Positions 1 to 13,773 are shown, counted from the first letter of the stretch. The stretch: 64,000 nt of DNA from Ecdyonurus torrentis (GCA_949318235.1 OX439128.1:46148530-46212529), one strand, 5' to 3'. Program-made: numbers and translations. The notes: generated by a model not told the origin, from the sequence alone.

Positions 1-2044
1 AGGTATCAGGAAAAAAAATGTAGCAATTAAATAATGCTTTCGTTAGCCGATGTAAAGCTATTTTTATTACTAAGTTATATAGATATTATCTTTAAACATT
101 AAGATTAACAAATAATGGCAAAACAGGGGTAATAAATATATAGAATATACCCGCTAATTTTAATAAATTTCCTATATATGTAAACCCTCTATATATACTG
201 TAATTAGGAACGTGCGCTTTTCAGACTGTTTTTATATATTATAGTTATATTATATGTTCGAATAAACTCATCAGTAATTAATGTAATAATCCCGTGCCTA
301 TTATAGTTTGGCAAAAGTCTCTGCAATTATTTTAAGGATGTATACATTGCAATTATTGACATTTTTTACCATTAAAATATTTGTTAATCAAATATAGCGA
401 TTTTTGTTGCATATGCTATTGTAAAAATGAACCTGAAATTCAATATTTTAATGTTTATACATTAGTTTCATATATACATATGACCGCATTCATCATATTA
501 TAGCTATTTTGGGTAACTATTTTATTCAATAACTCCTGTTTCTTATGTATATGTTCTGCATTCGGTCATAAATTCTTTTGCAATAAATAATTCTATTTCT
601 AATTTATTTATTTGTGAAATATATATTGATAAATCAAAGCTTTTAAAATACTTTTTACCCAATTTTTTGGTTCATATTATTCATCCACATTTGATGTATA
701 AGTGTATAATACATATTTTTTGACATATGAGGACTATTGATCTGAAATAAATTTGGGGGAAATATAGAAATATATTTCTACGTGTTTGTTGTTTGTTTTT
801 ACAGTATGTACACATACAAGCTTTTTGTGTCACCCAAGTATAATAGAAACTTTTTTCTCTTTTATTCAAGAAAAAAAAACAGGTTTGAATCGTATTGGTA
901 TATTATAACAAAGAATAAGAGTTTTATTTATTTTTTTAGATATAAGAAAACTATATAATAAAATCCTCTGGACCATATATACCTATATGGACCTTTCTTA
1001 CATTCTTTATATTATATAGTTCTTTGAAAAAATAGTTTTATATATTTTTTGATATTATAATGCCATCATTTAAAATTGATATCTGCATAAGTTTTTTTTT
1101 TCTCTATTGCTTTTTTTTTTTAACTATAATAAATAATTATATACATATATATACATAATTATATATATGCATATAATATAAACATATACTTATACACATA
1201 CATATCTTTTTAGAAAATAAAATCAATGAATAACAAAAATTAAGGAGAGCCTATATTTATTACTTTATTATTATATATAACATTATTATTTTGAAATAAT
1301 AACTATAATATAATAATAAATAATAATCATAATAACATAGAAAGAATTTTTCTCGTGATAAAAAAAAAAGTGAATTGAAGATGCGATTCGAAAAAAAAAT
1401 GTGGATGAAGAATTTTATATTGCTTTAAAATTTAGTTACAGACCATTTACAATCTTTCATCTTTAATTTCAATATATTAATAATAATTATTTTTTATAAC
1501 ATTTATTTCATTATCATAAAATGTATTAAGTATTATTTTTTATCTTTAAGAAATAATTTATACAGACTTATGTGATTATTTATATATAGAATTACCATAA
1601 AGTTGCTTAATTTTTTTTTTATAATGTGATCATGATGTTTTGGAATCAATAAATCATATTTGAATCAAGTACACGTGTACATTATAATATTCATGATGTA
1701 CTTATTTTATATATTATTATGAAAGATAAGAGATAAATAACATAACATATATTTTTATGTGTGTAGGTGTTCTATAATATTATTAATATAATGAAAATTT
1801 CAGGTGGCATGCATATCTTTTACGTGAATCATGATAATAATATATAAAAATGTATACGTTTTCTTATAGGTTAGTTTTTTTTTATGTATATTAAAAATGA
1901 AATAATATGAATAAAGCGCGGCTTTTTGGAATGTGTGTAGGGCCACAGATCACGGCTACTGTATACAAGTTAGAGGTCTTTCTGATGACTCGTTTTTCTT
2001 ATAACGCGGCTAGAGAATAATTCACGCCGGTATGCCTTTAAGAG

Positions 2045-2105
<61 letters not shown>

Positions 2106-3670
2106 GATATCTTGCTGTCTTTGTATATAGACTCTCAGGTCTCCGACTCACATTTATATACCTGAAGCTCTGTGAGCCACCAAAACTTACAACACATTAG
2201 TTCACGTCTTCTACGTGACGTCGACACTAATAAAATATTCTATAACATCATTTAAATTTCTGTTTTTATTTTAATGAATTTAAATTTTTATAGTATTTTA
2301 AATGGTTACGTAATGAGCTATAATGATAAACATATACACCAAAAAAAAAGTCATTAAATTTAATGTATAATAATCAATTTAAAGTTTAGTTTTTTTATTT
2401 AAATTAATACAATAATAAAGAAAGGTAATTTTTATTGTTATTATTTTATTGATTCTATATAGTTATACATTTCACACTTTCTAAAACATGCTGTAATTAT
2501 AGTTTATGTATTGCTCAAGTTTCTGTTAAAACTTAATTTATATTATTTTGTAATAGTTATGCATTATTAGGCCATATACTATGTCATCAGCAGAGGAGAA
2601 ATAATTTTCCTCGTGTTATATATGAAATATATATATAACTTTATTAAAAATTTATTGAACCTTAAAAACATTTTAATAATATGACATGTAAGAAATATGC
2701 TTTATAATGATATTTTGTTGCATTCTAATTTATATATATGATTTGTTATATATATATATATTTAAAATAGAAAGGAAAAATATAAAGAAAAAAAAACATT
2801 CTCGCGTGAATCCAGGTGGAAAAAATTGTATTTAAATGTGATTCTCTTTCTCTCATATTCATTCCGTCTCTCTTCTGGAGCTTTTTCTGTCTCTTTTATT
2901 CCGCGGACGGCGGCGGCGTTTGTTATACACGCATAGGGAGCCGCGACTGCCGCGTTTATCATCGCGCTGAATAGCCAAGGCCTGTCCTGTCAGAACACCC
3001 GGCTTTACATTCGCCACAAGCCCGTGTGCTTTGCTTCTCGACCTCTCAGGAAATTTACTTTTATTACAGCCCAGCTTTCTTAAGTGGTATAATATAACCA
3101 AATAATATACTCTATATTATATATTATACTTCTTAAGATATATATAAATGTTCACAAAGGTTAAAAAAAAAAAAGTAATCAAATTTAATGCATTTGATAA
3201 TTGCCAACATGATTAGTATAATATATTAAATAAATAAATATTATCTTTATTGCAAAATAGGCAAATGGTGTAGTCAGGGCAAAACAAAAGGACCTATCAC
3301 TGAACCAAGATATTGGACAGCAGTAAAAAAATAATAATAATATACTTTTAAAAGATAATTAAGCATATATATTCAGACGTATCCTTTACAATTTATCTTT
3401 TCAAGATAATAAATTCCTAATTATAAATATTTATATTTATTAATAAATATTCAACAATGAAAGTACAAATTGTGATCATATATATTAATAAGTTTATTTA
3501 TTTATTTTAATTCAACTATAAATACTTTATATTGCAATAACAATTCCTTATATGCTCTCCGTTGATATACAGTTACATTTTGAACTGCAATTAATAAATT
3601 AGTTTCTATATTAGAATTAATCAATAGGAAATTTATTTAATTGTTTGTTTATTTATTTACTGTTGCCATC
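1..3670. other. AT-rich intergenic DNA, no gene seen
   Basis: No coding signal is recognised. It holds a (TC)n array (2047-2101) and two GC-richer patches, 1916-2040 and 2860-3085. The second includes a CGG-rich core around 2902-2920 and is a candidate conserved non-coding element by composition only. Confidence 0.6.
2047..2101. repeat. (TC)n microsatellite
   Basis: About 27 uninterrupted TC units. Confidence 0.97.
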
Positions 3671-3950
3671 CCCTGCTCAAAATTCTTGGCCAAGACCTTG
3701 CAAGATCTTGCAAGATCTTGAACAAGATTTTTGGTCAAGACCTTGCAAGGTCTTGTGTCAAGATCTTGCAAGGTCTTGGTCCAAGATCTTGCCAGATCTT
3801 GGACCAAGATCTTTCAAGATCTTGAACAAAAAATTTTTTGAGAGTTTGTAATTTAACGCCTATTTTACACGGGTAGTTTAATTGAAAGGGTTTAGCTTTC
3901 GTGTTACACCGTGTTATATAAGCAGTAAACTGACATTGAAAAGGAAATTC

Positions 3951-4021
3951 GGCTCGACCGGGACTCGAACCCGGATCTTTGGTTTCCCAGACCACTGCGT
4001 TAACCATTACGCTACCGAGAC
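3951..4021 (-). tRNA. tRNA-like gene, array copy 1 (anticodon GGG, Pro)
   Basis: The 71-nt minus-strand sequence folds as a cloverleaf. The acceptor stem is GTCTCGG with TCGAGCC (one mismatch, one wobble). The D arm is GCGT/ACGC; the anticodon stem has four pairs with loop CTGGGAA; the T arm is CCGGG-TTCGAGT-CCCGG. Box A (TAGCGTAATGG) and box B (GGTTCGAGTCC) of the Pol III promoter are intact, and TTTT follows the 3' end within about 10 nt. The anticodon would be GGG, read as Pro. GGG-anticodon tRNA-Pro is unusual in eukaryotes, so a tRNA-derived repeat is at least as likely as a working tRNA gene. Confidence 0.6.
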
Positions 4022-4282
4022 TCCTTCCAATCCAACATCATTCACTGCTCATATATAGTCAGCTTTCGCTGCTTGCCATGCGCGTGCCTTCGTTGGCGCG
4101 ACAGTTTAAACTGCTAAGCAGTCATGGCGGGTGCTCTTGCGAGCTATATGCCTCCACGTAGAGGGCAGTTATGAGAGTTTGTAATTTAACGCCTATTTTA
4201 CACGGGTAGTTTAATTGAAAGGGTTTAGCTTTCGTGTTACACCGTGTTATATAAGCAGTAAACTGACATTGAAAAGGAATTC

Positions 4283-4353
4283 GGCTCGACCGGGACTCGA
4301 ACCCGGATCTTTGGTTTCCCAGACCACTGCGTTAACCATTACGCTACCGAGAC
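4283..4353 (-). tRNA. tRNA-like gene, array copy 2 (anticodon GGG)
   Basis: Identical by eye to copy 1 over the 71-nt cloverleaf, including boxes A and B. It is preserved within a near-identical 332-bp unit, so it reflects recent duplication rather than independent selection. Confidence 0.6.
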
Positions 4354-4614
4354 TCCTTCCAATCCAACATCATTCACTGCTCATATATAGTCAGCTTTCG
4401 CTGCTTGCCATGCGCGTGCCTTCGTTGGCGCGACAGTTTAAACTGCTAAGCAGTCATGGCGGGTGCTCTTGCGAGCTATATGCCTCCACGTAGAGGGCAG
4501 TTATGAGAGTTTGTAATTTAACGCCTATTTTACACGGGTAGTTTAATTGAAAGGGTTTAGCTTTCGTGTTACACCGTGTTATATAAGCAGTAAACTGACA
4601 TTGAAAAGGAATTC

Positions 4615-4685
4615 GGCTCGACCGGGACTCGAACCCGGATCTTTGGTTTCCCAGACCACTGCGTTAACCATTACGCTACCGAGAC
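4615..4685 (-). tRNA. tRNA-like gene, array copy 3 (anticodon GGG)
   Basis: Third minus-strand copy, with the same cloverleaf and Pol III boxes as copies 1 and 2. Confidence 0.6.
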
Positions 4686-4950
4686 TCCTTCCAATCCAAC
4701 ATCATTCACTGCTCATATATAGTCAGCTTTCGCTGCTTGCCATGCGCGTGCCTTCGTTGGCGCGACAGTTTAAACTGCTAAGCAGTCATGGCGGGTGCTC
4801 TTGCGAGCTATATGCCTCCACGTAGAGGGCAGTTATGAGAGTTTGTAATTTAACGCCTATTTTACACGGGTAGTTTAATTGAAAGGGTTTAGCTTTCGTG
4901 TTACACCGTGTTATATAAGCAGTAAACTGACATTGAAAAGGAATTCACGA

Positions 4951-5000
4951 ACGCAGTGGTCTGGGAAACCAAAGATCCGGGTTCGAGTCCCGGTCGAGCC
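4951..5000 (+). pseudogene. 3' half of the tRNA-like gene at the inversion junction
   Basis: A + strand fragment starts in the D arm (ACGCAGTGG) and runs through the anticodon and T arms to CGAGCC. The 5' half with box A is missing. It lies exactly where the array changes orientation. The flanking GAATTC-CTTTT and AAAAG-GAATTC sequences are inverse copies, so the fragment forms the loop of a large palindrome. Confidence 0.8.
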
Positions 5001-5261
5001 GAATTCCTTTTCAATGTCAGTTTACTGCTTATATAACACGGTGTAACACGAAAGCTAAACCCTTTCAATTAAACTACCCGTGTAAAATAGGCGTTAAATT
5101 ACAAACTCTCATAACTGCCCTCTACGTGGAGGCATATAGCTCGCAAGAGCACCCGCCATGACTGCTTAGCAGTTTAAACTGTCGCGCCAACGAAGGCACG
5201 CGCATGGCAAGCAGCGAAAGCTGACTATATATGAGCAGTGAATGATGTTGGATTGGAAGGA

Positions 5262-5332
5262 GTCTCGGTAGCGTAATGGTTAACGCAGTGGTCTGGGAAA
5301 CCAAAGATCCGGGTTCGAGTCCCGGTCGAGCC
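5262..5332 (+). tRNA. tRNA-like gene, inverted array copy (anticodon GGG)
   Basis: Full 71-nt cloverleaf on the + strand, same sequence as the minus-strand copies, with boxes A and B and a Pol III-type TTTT at 5340-5343. Confidence 0.6.
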
Positions 5333-5542
5333 GAATTCCTTTTCAATGTCAGTTTACTGCTTATATAACACGGTGTAACACGAAAGCTAAACCCTTTCAA
5401 AAAATTTTTTAATGCTTATTTTGATATATAAATAAGCAGCGCATTAGTTACTGAACATTTTGGTGCTGAAATGTAACAAAAGAATTTAAAAAAACATTTT
5501 TGCGTTGTTATTATATATAGCTTGAACTTTAATTTTTTTTTT

Positions 5543-5612
5543 CACCCATCCAACTACTGACCACGCTCGACGTTGCTTAACTTTGATGATCACATGGGAG
5601 CCGGTCCTAGCA
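5543..5612 (-). pseudogene. 5S rRNA-like segment in E1
   Basis: The reverse complement contains AAGTTAAGCAACGTCGAGCG and GTCAGTAGTTGGATGGGTG. These match the middle of animal 5S rRNA, including the box A to box C internal Pol III control region. An ACCGGCTCCCA-like stretch precedes it. It stops right after GGATGGGTG, where a homopolymer run follows, so it is not a complete 5S gene. The same block is found in E2 and E3. Confidence 0.75.
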
Positions 5613-8600
5613 CTGCAGTTCTGTAACAGACTTACTAGTACATCGCAATTTGAACTATATAACATTGTAACTACTTCGGACTTATACTGCTAAGTACCCT
5701 CAACCCCTAAAAATATGAAATTTTGTATTTAGGGGTAAAAATGGGTGAGGAATCTAATAAATGGATTAGTTTTATTATAGAACTGATATTTATATATAAT
5801 ATATTATACTAAAAATTACAATTATACATTTTCTTGCTAAAAATCGATTTATTATCAAGTCGTAATAAAAAAAAACATTACTATCATTTTAGGGTGGTTT
5901 CAGCTTAGGGGTAGTTCAAGATCTTGACCTATCTTGCAAGATTTTTTTAATTTTTGCAATTTTGTTAAAAATCAACGTTTAATAAATAAAAAGTAAATAG
6001 CAATATACTCATTCACCCCTAACACATTTTAGGGTGCATTTAAGGGGTTGTTCAAGATCTTGACCATTCTTGCAAGATTTTCAGAATTTTGCAATTTTTC
6101 GAATAAAAATAAAAAGTAAATTACAAAATACTAAATGCACCCTTCGTTTTAGGGTACAGCCAAGGAATAGTTCAAGATCTTGACCAAAATCTTGCAAGAT
6201 TATTTCAATTTTACAATTTCCTTTTAAAAAGCTACTTTTAAATTTCATATAAAAAAAATAGTACCTCGCTTCAAGACTTTTAACTCATTTTAGGGGTTAA
6301 TCTCCCTTTCCCCCCATAAAAAAAACTTGCAAGATTTTATTACAATCTTGCAAGATTAATTTTGCAATCTTGAAGTATTTTCATCAAGATCGGCAATGTC
6401 CTCAAAATAAAATTTTCTTGAAAGATTTTGCTGATATCTTGCAAGATTTTTTTGGCAGTCTTGAGCTTTAACAGTTCAAGACTTCAAGATTTTATTTCTT
6501 GAAACCAAAAATAAATCTTGCAAGATTTTAAAAAATTCTTGCAAGAAATAGGTCAAGATCTTGAAGTTTTGTGCAAGATCTTGCAATCTTGAAGCATCTT
6601 GCAAGACCTTGCAAGGTCTTGTCCAAGAATTTTGAGCAGGGTCAGTATATGGCTAAATGCATGATACGTCAACTTAGTACAGCATAAAACAAACTTATAA
6701 TTATACTTAAAATTAACTTAACAATAAGCTTACATATTTAAAATAATATAGTATACAATACATCATACATACAGTAGATATATAGTTATAATATATATAT
6801 ATTTAACATTATACACCATGATGGAAAAAGTAAAATCGTTATACAAAATAAAGTGAAACATAATGAGAATAATAAATACAAAATATGACACATATATTTT
6901 ATAATATATATAGATTAACGCATATTTTATTCCATTCATTATATAATCTTTCTCAGTAATTTTTTATTCTTTGAGGAATAATTCATTAATTACATATAAT
7001 ATTATTTTGAGATATATACTTAAAAAAAGTATTTTCAGTTTTTGGTTAAGGTGTTTGAGAGCCATTCATGTATTATTAAGAGTATGCTTGTGCTTGTATA
7101 TATATATATAGCGACATATATACGTATATATAAGGATTGTTTTTATTTTTTTTTTATTTTTTTTTTTTTAATTTAAATTTAGATTTCTAGTGCACATTAT
7201 ATAATGTTATATTACTGTGATATATCGCAGTTAAATATGTCTATTTGTGAGGGTTAGATCTTTTAAACATGTTTTAACAATATGTTTAATATATCATTAA
7301 TTAGTATAAAATATATAAATAAATAATCTATATGAATTTACATATTACTCTATAAAAGACAATGTGTGTATAATGTATATTATTGTACATTTACTTAAAG
7401 TTCTTATGGACATAACATTTATGATAAATCATTATTTATAAATAAAAATAATAATTTTGGTATATGCTTCGAAAAGGCATATAATATATTTTAGAAAGAG
7501 ATAAAAAAAATTATGCCCCATATTTCCAATATATAATTTACCATAGACTTACATAAGTCTATGTAATTTACTAAAAAAGGAAGATTTTAAATAATTTCAT
7601 TGCAGAGAACATTAAAAAAATAAACGGAATAAATGGAATCGGCCAAAGGAGTGACATTTGTTGTTTTTTGCTATACTGTCTTAGCAAAATTTGTAATCAT
7701 ATCGATTAAAAAAACAACATAATAATGATTTAATTTTAAATATAATGAAACCAAAAATCTTAAACATCATTGCCTTTTTTATATGTATACTGTATCATTA
7801 TAATTTTCAATTATTATATACACTGTAGCATTTATTGGCTTTGTATTCTGAGTTTTATACAGATATGCATGTTATTACATCAGATAATTGTTACACACAT
7901 GGCACAAAAGCATTTTTACTTTATGAAAGCTAATTAATTTCTCAACTATAAAACAAACATGCAATGATGGTGATCTTAAATATACGCAAGTCATGTGTTT
8001 GAAGGGACTAAACAATTATACGCCATGACTAAATTACGACTGAAATCGCACGAAAGGTCACAAACAATTGACAAAGCGTCAGGCAAACAAACCAAAATTA
8101 AGAATTTAAACATATTGATTATAATATTATAATTATAAAAATTAATAACCAAATTTTCAATAATGATGATATAAACAGACTTAAATGAGTATCGTGGTTA
8201 AATGTTTGAATAAACCGTTTTTTGTTATACATTTGTTTATATATTTTGAATGGTGAAGCACGTAGACGAGTATATATCGAATAAAAAATACTTATTATAT
8301 ATGTATACATAAACATTTTAAAATTTTAGTTTAGCTTATAGTTTAGTTTAAGTAATTTTAGCGAAATTACAGAAAATTTTGTGAAACCTTCCAGACTTTT
8401 TTTTTTATTTGTTATTATATATTTTTTTTGTTATTTGTTTTTTGTTATTCATTATTACTTTATTACTATTTTTTTTACCTTTTCCATATCAAAATTTACG
8501 AAGAGGGAAATTTTACTATCTTTCAATTTTGTCATACACCTTAATTACGCATTATAAATGTTTTGATTACATTTTAGAGTACAGGTATGTTATTTATTAA

Positions 8601-9811
8601 TATTATTATATCAGTACAGCACTGTCAGAAAACATACATGCACGCAATCAAATAACATTTCATTAAATACTCTCTCGCACCACACAAACACTGTAAATGA
8701 AGTTTTTGTTTCTATATATCAAGTTAAAAGTATCCTGTAGGTTAGGCACACAGTCGGACCATTATGTTGCACTGGCTGCATACACTGCAAGTTTCTAAGG
8801 GCAAAATGATCTTTTACATAAGATAACAGCCACAATTTTTAACATAACATTATGTTTAGTAATTTGTAACATATATACCCATAATGTGAAAACGTAATCG
8901 TGCATTATTGCATTAAAATATTTTATAACCAGGCTTATTTTTATTCTATTTCATTCATTACTATATAGCGTTTCGATGCAAGCTTGAGAGCCATGTCATA
9001 AAGATCAAGTAGTATAGATTAAACAGTAAAATATATAATGTGCAAACGCAATCATAAACATTAAAGTTATGTCAATTCTCTGATGTACATTCGCGAGCTA
9101 AAGTTTATAAACTTGTAACATAACTTTAGCCTATCCCTATATATTATACAGTATATAAGTTGGTTGCATTCATATAAAAGTTGACACCATGTGTGAACAC
9201 TAATTAACATGAGCTAGTATGGGAAATGATACATTTTGCCAGTTTATAAATACTTGGCAATTTTTTGGAGAACACTATTTTGATGATGATGCTGAATTAT
9301 GTTTTCAAGTTATATGCGAGAAAAAAGTAATAATAAAAGTAATTTTCCTCAAAAAAGTCGAAAAACACGTTTTGTCCTATGCTATTAATTGCTTCAGTAT
9401 GGCGTCGAAGCGCATTCAGTATGACGTTATGCGCAATGCGTATACATCTTATATTCAAAGACTATAATAATTTATATTATTATTTTGACGATATATTATC
9501 AGAATTTCCAATTTAAATTGTGAATTCTTTTTTTTTTTTTTACAAACACATTTTGTGCATCAATATTGATTTATAGTGTTATTAAATATACTGATTGTAT
9601 ATATTATTTATATATGAACGAAATATGTTATGTTTTAATTTTTTTTAAATCTTGCGGGTATTTTATAAATTTAAAAGAATTCTAGATGATATACTAGTGA
9701 TTTATATACAATAATACTTGGTGTGCAAAAATGTTATGGGTTTCACGTTTCATCGTAAGTTTTGAGATTATAGCAAATGGAAGCTACTGTGTACGCGGCA
9801 CTGATGTGATG

Positions 9812-9812
<1 letters not shown>

Positions 9813-9850
<38 letters not shown>
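9813..9850. repeat. Poly-T tract (38 nt)
   Basis: Uninterrupted T run. Another T-rich tract lies at 10035-10056. Confidence 0.97.
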
Positions 9851-9852
<2 letters not shown>

Positions 9853-10623
9853 CTGCGGGTCCATATATTCTACGTGTGTCCACATTTATAAGAGAGAAAC
9901 ATCATAAATCCATCGTAGCCACAATGACCTAATCTTGCTTATAGCGCGCGGTAGCACCCGAGCGAGACGCCTTTACAGTCATGGGAATGTTTTCTTTAAA
10001 TTTAAATATTATATATTATTGGACTTTTCTTTTCTTTTTTTTTTTTTTTTTTTTTTGTATATAATATTTTACTTTATAAAAATTTTAAAAAATACAACTA
10101 GATACACAATAACATATTATAAATCTTTTACGTATGTTGTCAGTTCTAAATAATTATTTTGTGTGTTAAAAAAAGTGATATATTTTAAATTCTATATAGC
10201 TCGTCACCATTCTTTAATCATATGGTAAAATTATATATTGCAGAAATTAAATATTCTAAAATGTTTTTAACTATTCTATTTACAACGAATAATATAAAAT
10301 CTTCAATGCGAGAGAGAAAAAAAAATATGTTGTTACAATTTTGAAATATTTATTGTTGAAAAATTGAACTACTTGAAATTATTACACTCTGACAGTTCAA
10401 CTATGTAAGTTGAAAACTGTGTCCATATAGTCCATATATACGCATGGTTTACCGTGGGTCCATCAATATCACCTCAGGTAATCTCGTTCTATTTTGCTCT
10501 AAAAAAAAGCGAGTTTCACGCCTCTATGGATTCTCAGTAATTGCTACGACCTATAAGGTCTTATTCTGCGTGTGCGAACAAGAGTGAAATTGTAGAGGGT
10601 AAGAGTAAAGTTATTCTCGCACC

Positions 10624-10695
10624 AAAAAAAAAAAAAAAAAAAAAAAAATCCTCGTTATATTAGCTTTTTGTGTATATATATATATATATATATAT
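10624..10695. repeat. Poly-A (10624-10648) and (TA)n (10672-10695)
   Basis: Two adjacent simple tracts separated by about 23 bp. Confidence 0.95.
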
Positions 10696-11827
10696 ACATA
10701 TCTACCATACAAAAATTTTTAAGATGAGATTCCAAACATGCTTTTGAAGAAGACCGTCGTCATCATAACAATGTCAACGGTATTCTTCTCTCTTATTTTT
10801 TATGATGATACAGTTACAGCAAAACTATATAAAAAAAACTAATTTTAATATTCAAATATATGCATTAAGTTAAATTAATGTATTCACGTAAGTTATTTTC
10901 ATTAATTTTTATTCTTTAACTCAAGATAAATTAATATTTCTATAACTGTAAAGTATAATTATTAAGCAATACGAAGTAATTCAATATTATTGATAAATTT
11001 CTCAACTCTTTTTTTTTTGCTATACATTTTTGTTAAAATAAAAATATCAAATTTCATACAAAAATTACTTTTTTTCCCATTATTATTATTATTTTTTTTT
11101 ACACACTTGTGTGAGTAATCACTTAAGCTCTTGCATAATGTAAGCTGAATGTAATCGAGGAGCTAAAAGAAAATAATCGGATTAGGAGGTGAGAGGTTTT
11201 GACAATAAGAGGTGCAATTTGAAAACAACGATGCATCTAAATATTTTTACGTAAATATAACACTGACCATTTCGTTTTCATAAATATTATTATCATATTA
11301 ACTAATTTTATTATGTCATTTTTATAATGCCTCGTTTATAAACAGTACTTTTTTTATGATTAAAACGAATGACCCTGTCTAATTGTCACCTGCTCTCATT
11401 AAAAACTTGTTTGAATTTAAATTAATTTTTTATGTTGATATATATATTCAAAATAATTATATAATATAAAGATTTGATTAAAAAAACTTATACATTTTCA
11501 TCTCCATATAGAATAATATTCTATAAATATGATAGTGACTCACATTGTTAATATTTTTTTTATAAATTATCTATACTGTGTTGTTATCATTATTTTGTTT
11601 CTTGTTATAGGCAAAAAAAATGTACCATAAGAGCATACATATTGTATCATCATATTAATTTATTTCATAAAACTTGTTTCTCTTATTTGAATAATATTAT
11701 ATTACACTATTATATACATTTTTTTCTTATTATATGATTTTTGCCCGTTGTATTTTAAAAAAAGGTTGACGCACCTTTACCTTATATTTAAAAGTTACAT
11801 ATATATAAAAATGATTTTGATAGAAAG

Positions 11828-11829
<2 letters not shown>

Positions 11830-11858
<29 letters not shown>
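11830..11858. repeat. Poly-T tract
   Basis: 29 uninterrupted T. Confidence 0.95.
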
Positions 11859-12212
11859 GTGAAATTTATATATAAAGTATAAAATTTACATTTACGTATA
11901 GAGCATTTCAGATTGCTGTCGAGATATTATGATTTGTAGACTAGGTTATGCAAATGTGAAGTGAAAATTCTTAACTAATATATATGTGATGTAATATGTT
12001 ATACGTTATAATATAGAATATATATAGTTGATATATAATAACACCTCATGTTTAAGCGTCACAGCTCGATTTACACGCGGCTGCCACTTGACGAACAGTC
12101 GCAGTCTGTCACATATGACATTTCACATTGCAAAGAAAGTTGCTGGTAATCGCATTCTTATATATTAATAATATATTGTTAACTCTTTATATTTGATAAT
12201 TTTATTTATTTA

Positions 12213-12244
<32 letters not shown>

Positions 12245-13045
12245 TTTACTTTTTGAAAACCCCAAAAATTGTTTTAAGTTAATGTATTAATTAATGTATT
12301 CAATTTAAAAAAAAAATTATATATGAGCGTGTTTTTAGAAGTAAATTTTGGTTTTGTAGCTGGCATGACCGGGTCTCGATGTTTGCATGTCAGCTTGTTT
12401 GTCGAGGTGTATATGAGCGACTGTTGCGTGCCAACTCATGTGGCAGTGATACGTATATAAAATGTATATATAGTGCACCCTATAGGCCCTATGGGCTGAT
12501 AGATTCTCTTATATATATATATATGCCTGGTGCTTTGTGGTCGTGAACTAGAAAATGTTATAGAGAACTGCAGGGGAGAAAGAAAAAAAAGAAAGACTGT
12601 CAGTCATAAGGGACAATGCATGCATTGGGGGCGAACAAGGAACTGTATCATTCAAGCTCATACTAATATCGTTGCGCCCTCAAATCAACAACAATGTATA
12701 AAATATATTATATATACAAAAATATATTATATTCAATATAATATTATATACCCCTCTCTATTTTTTATCATTATTTCAACAATAACGAGGGGCGGGAACT
12801 ATTTATACAAAAGAGCAAGCTTCTCTGATTAGTTCTCAATTTGAGATACGTCCTATCTGTAGATTGCATCTGCCAAGTTTTAACCGCTCTCTTTCCATAC
12901 ATTACATCTGATGTGCGCGGAGGCTCCGTCATATTATTATACTGTTACCTTATATTATACCCAGACACATCGTTTAAATTATCAAATAATTCACGCAACA
13001 ATGTCATTTGTCAAAAAAAAAAACGCCCACCAATTCATATTATAT

Positions 13046-13077
<32 letters not shown>

Positions 13078-13200
13078 AAGTCAATAAATTTTGTTTTATA
13101 TTTTAATCCAATACATTCTCTGGCAGCTTATCACTGCAGCACTGCGGGGGTTGTGCAGGATTTGTCGCGCCCCGTGGTCGCCTCGTGCCAAATCAAAAGC

Positions 13201-13306
<106 letters not shown>

Positions 13307-13773
13307 ATATAAAATATTGTATTATTATTATACATTATTTTTTATATTGTCCTTTTTTCCTAACTGCAATTCGACACTTGGAAAAAACACACAATGTTTT
13401 CATATAAATCTTTCATTTTTATTTTTTATTGCAATGTTACAATTTTGACAGTAAAGGAACGCGTTACTTATATACCAACTTGTGATAACAACAATGGAAA
13501 AATGCCATATTATTTAATTTTGTTATTGAATATACTGTAGATTATACATAGCACAAAATTGTCTAAGTGAAATAATTAATGGATTTATTTATACATATGC
13601 TGTGCAGATCTGATTCACCTTTGAGAAAATCAATTTTATAATAAATTAATCCTATTAAAATTTTGACAGCCAGCGAGAACTTTTAGCAAACGCTATCGCC
13701 ACACACGCGTGGTACGTAACCTTCGGGTGTTGTAAATTTCTGACAAATGTATAAGCAAGCTAATTAATGAAGG

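Larger units (their letters stand above)
3840..5397. repeat. Tandem plus inverted array of a 332-bp tRNA-containing unit
   Basis: Units start at 3840, 4173, 4505 and 4837, near-identical with a 332-333 bp period. The fourth breaks off after about 110 bp. The array then turns into inverted orientation from about 4950 to 5397 (one partial and one nearly full unit). The array is bounded by the same 13-bp sequence, a C followed by six A and six T (3827-3839 and 5398-5410). This looks like a target-site duplication, although the CAA at the right edge also occurs inside the unit. Each unit holds a tRNA-like gene, so 92-codon open frames through the units are not proteins. Confidence 0.9.
3671..6641. 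mobile_element. Foldback DNA element E1 (2971 bp)
   Basis: Begins CCCTGCTCAAAATTCTTGG and ends with its near-exact inverse, closing in GAGCAGGG. It is flanked by TC on both sides, a likely 2-bp target duplication. The arms (3671-3826 and about 5925-6641) consist of degenerate CTTGCAAGATCTTG palindromes that can fold back on each other. Internal blocks shared with E2 and E3 are a 5S-rRNA-like segment (5543-5612) and a small hairpin around AGGGGT (5704-5736). A tRNA-like array is inserted at 3840-5397. No transposase ORF is seen, so it is non-autonomous. I do not recognise the superfamily. Confidence 0.8.

Noticed and set aside
4215..5400. Repeated 92-codon open frames with identical sequence
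   Set aside because: They run through tRNA-like genes in a tandem array and depend on alternative starts; the RNA gene explains the sequence.
3671..5410. CRISPR-like tandem structure
   Set aside because: Units are 332 bp with no unique spacers, and the short CTTGCAAG repeats are degenerate palindromes. The genome is eukaryotic.
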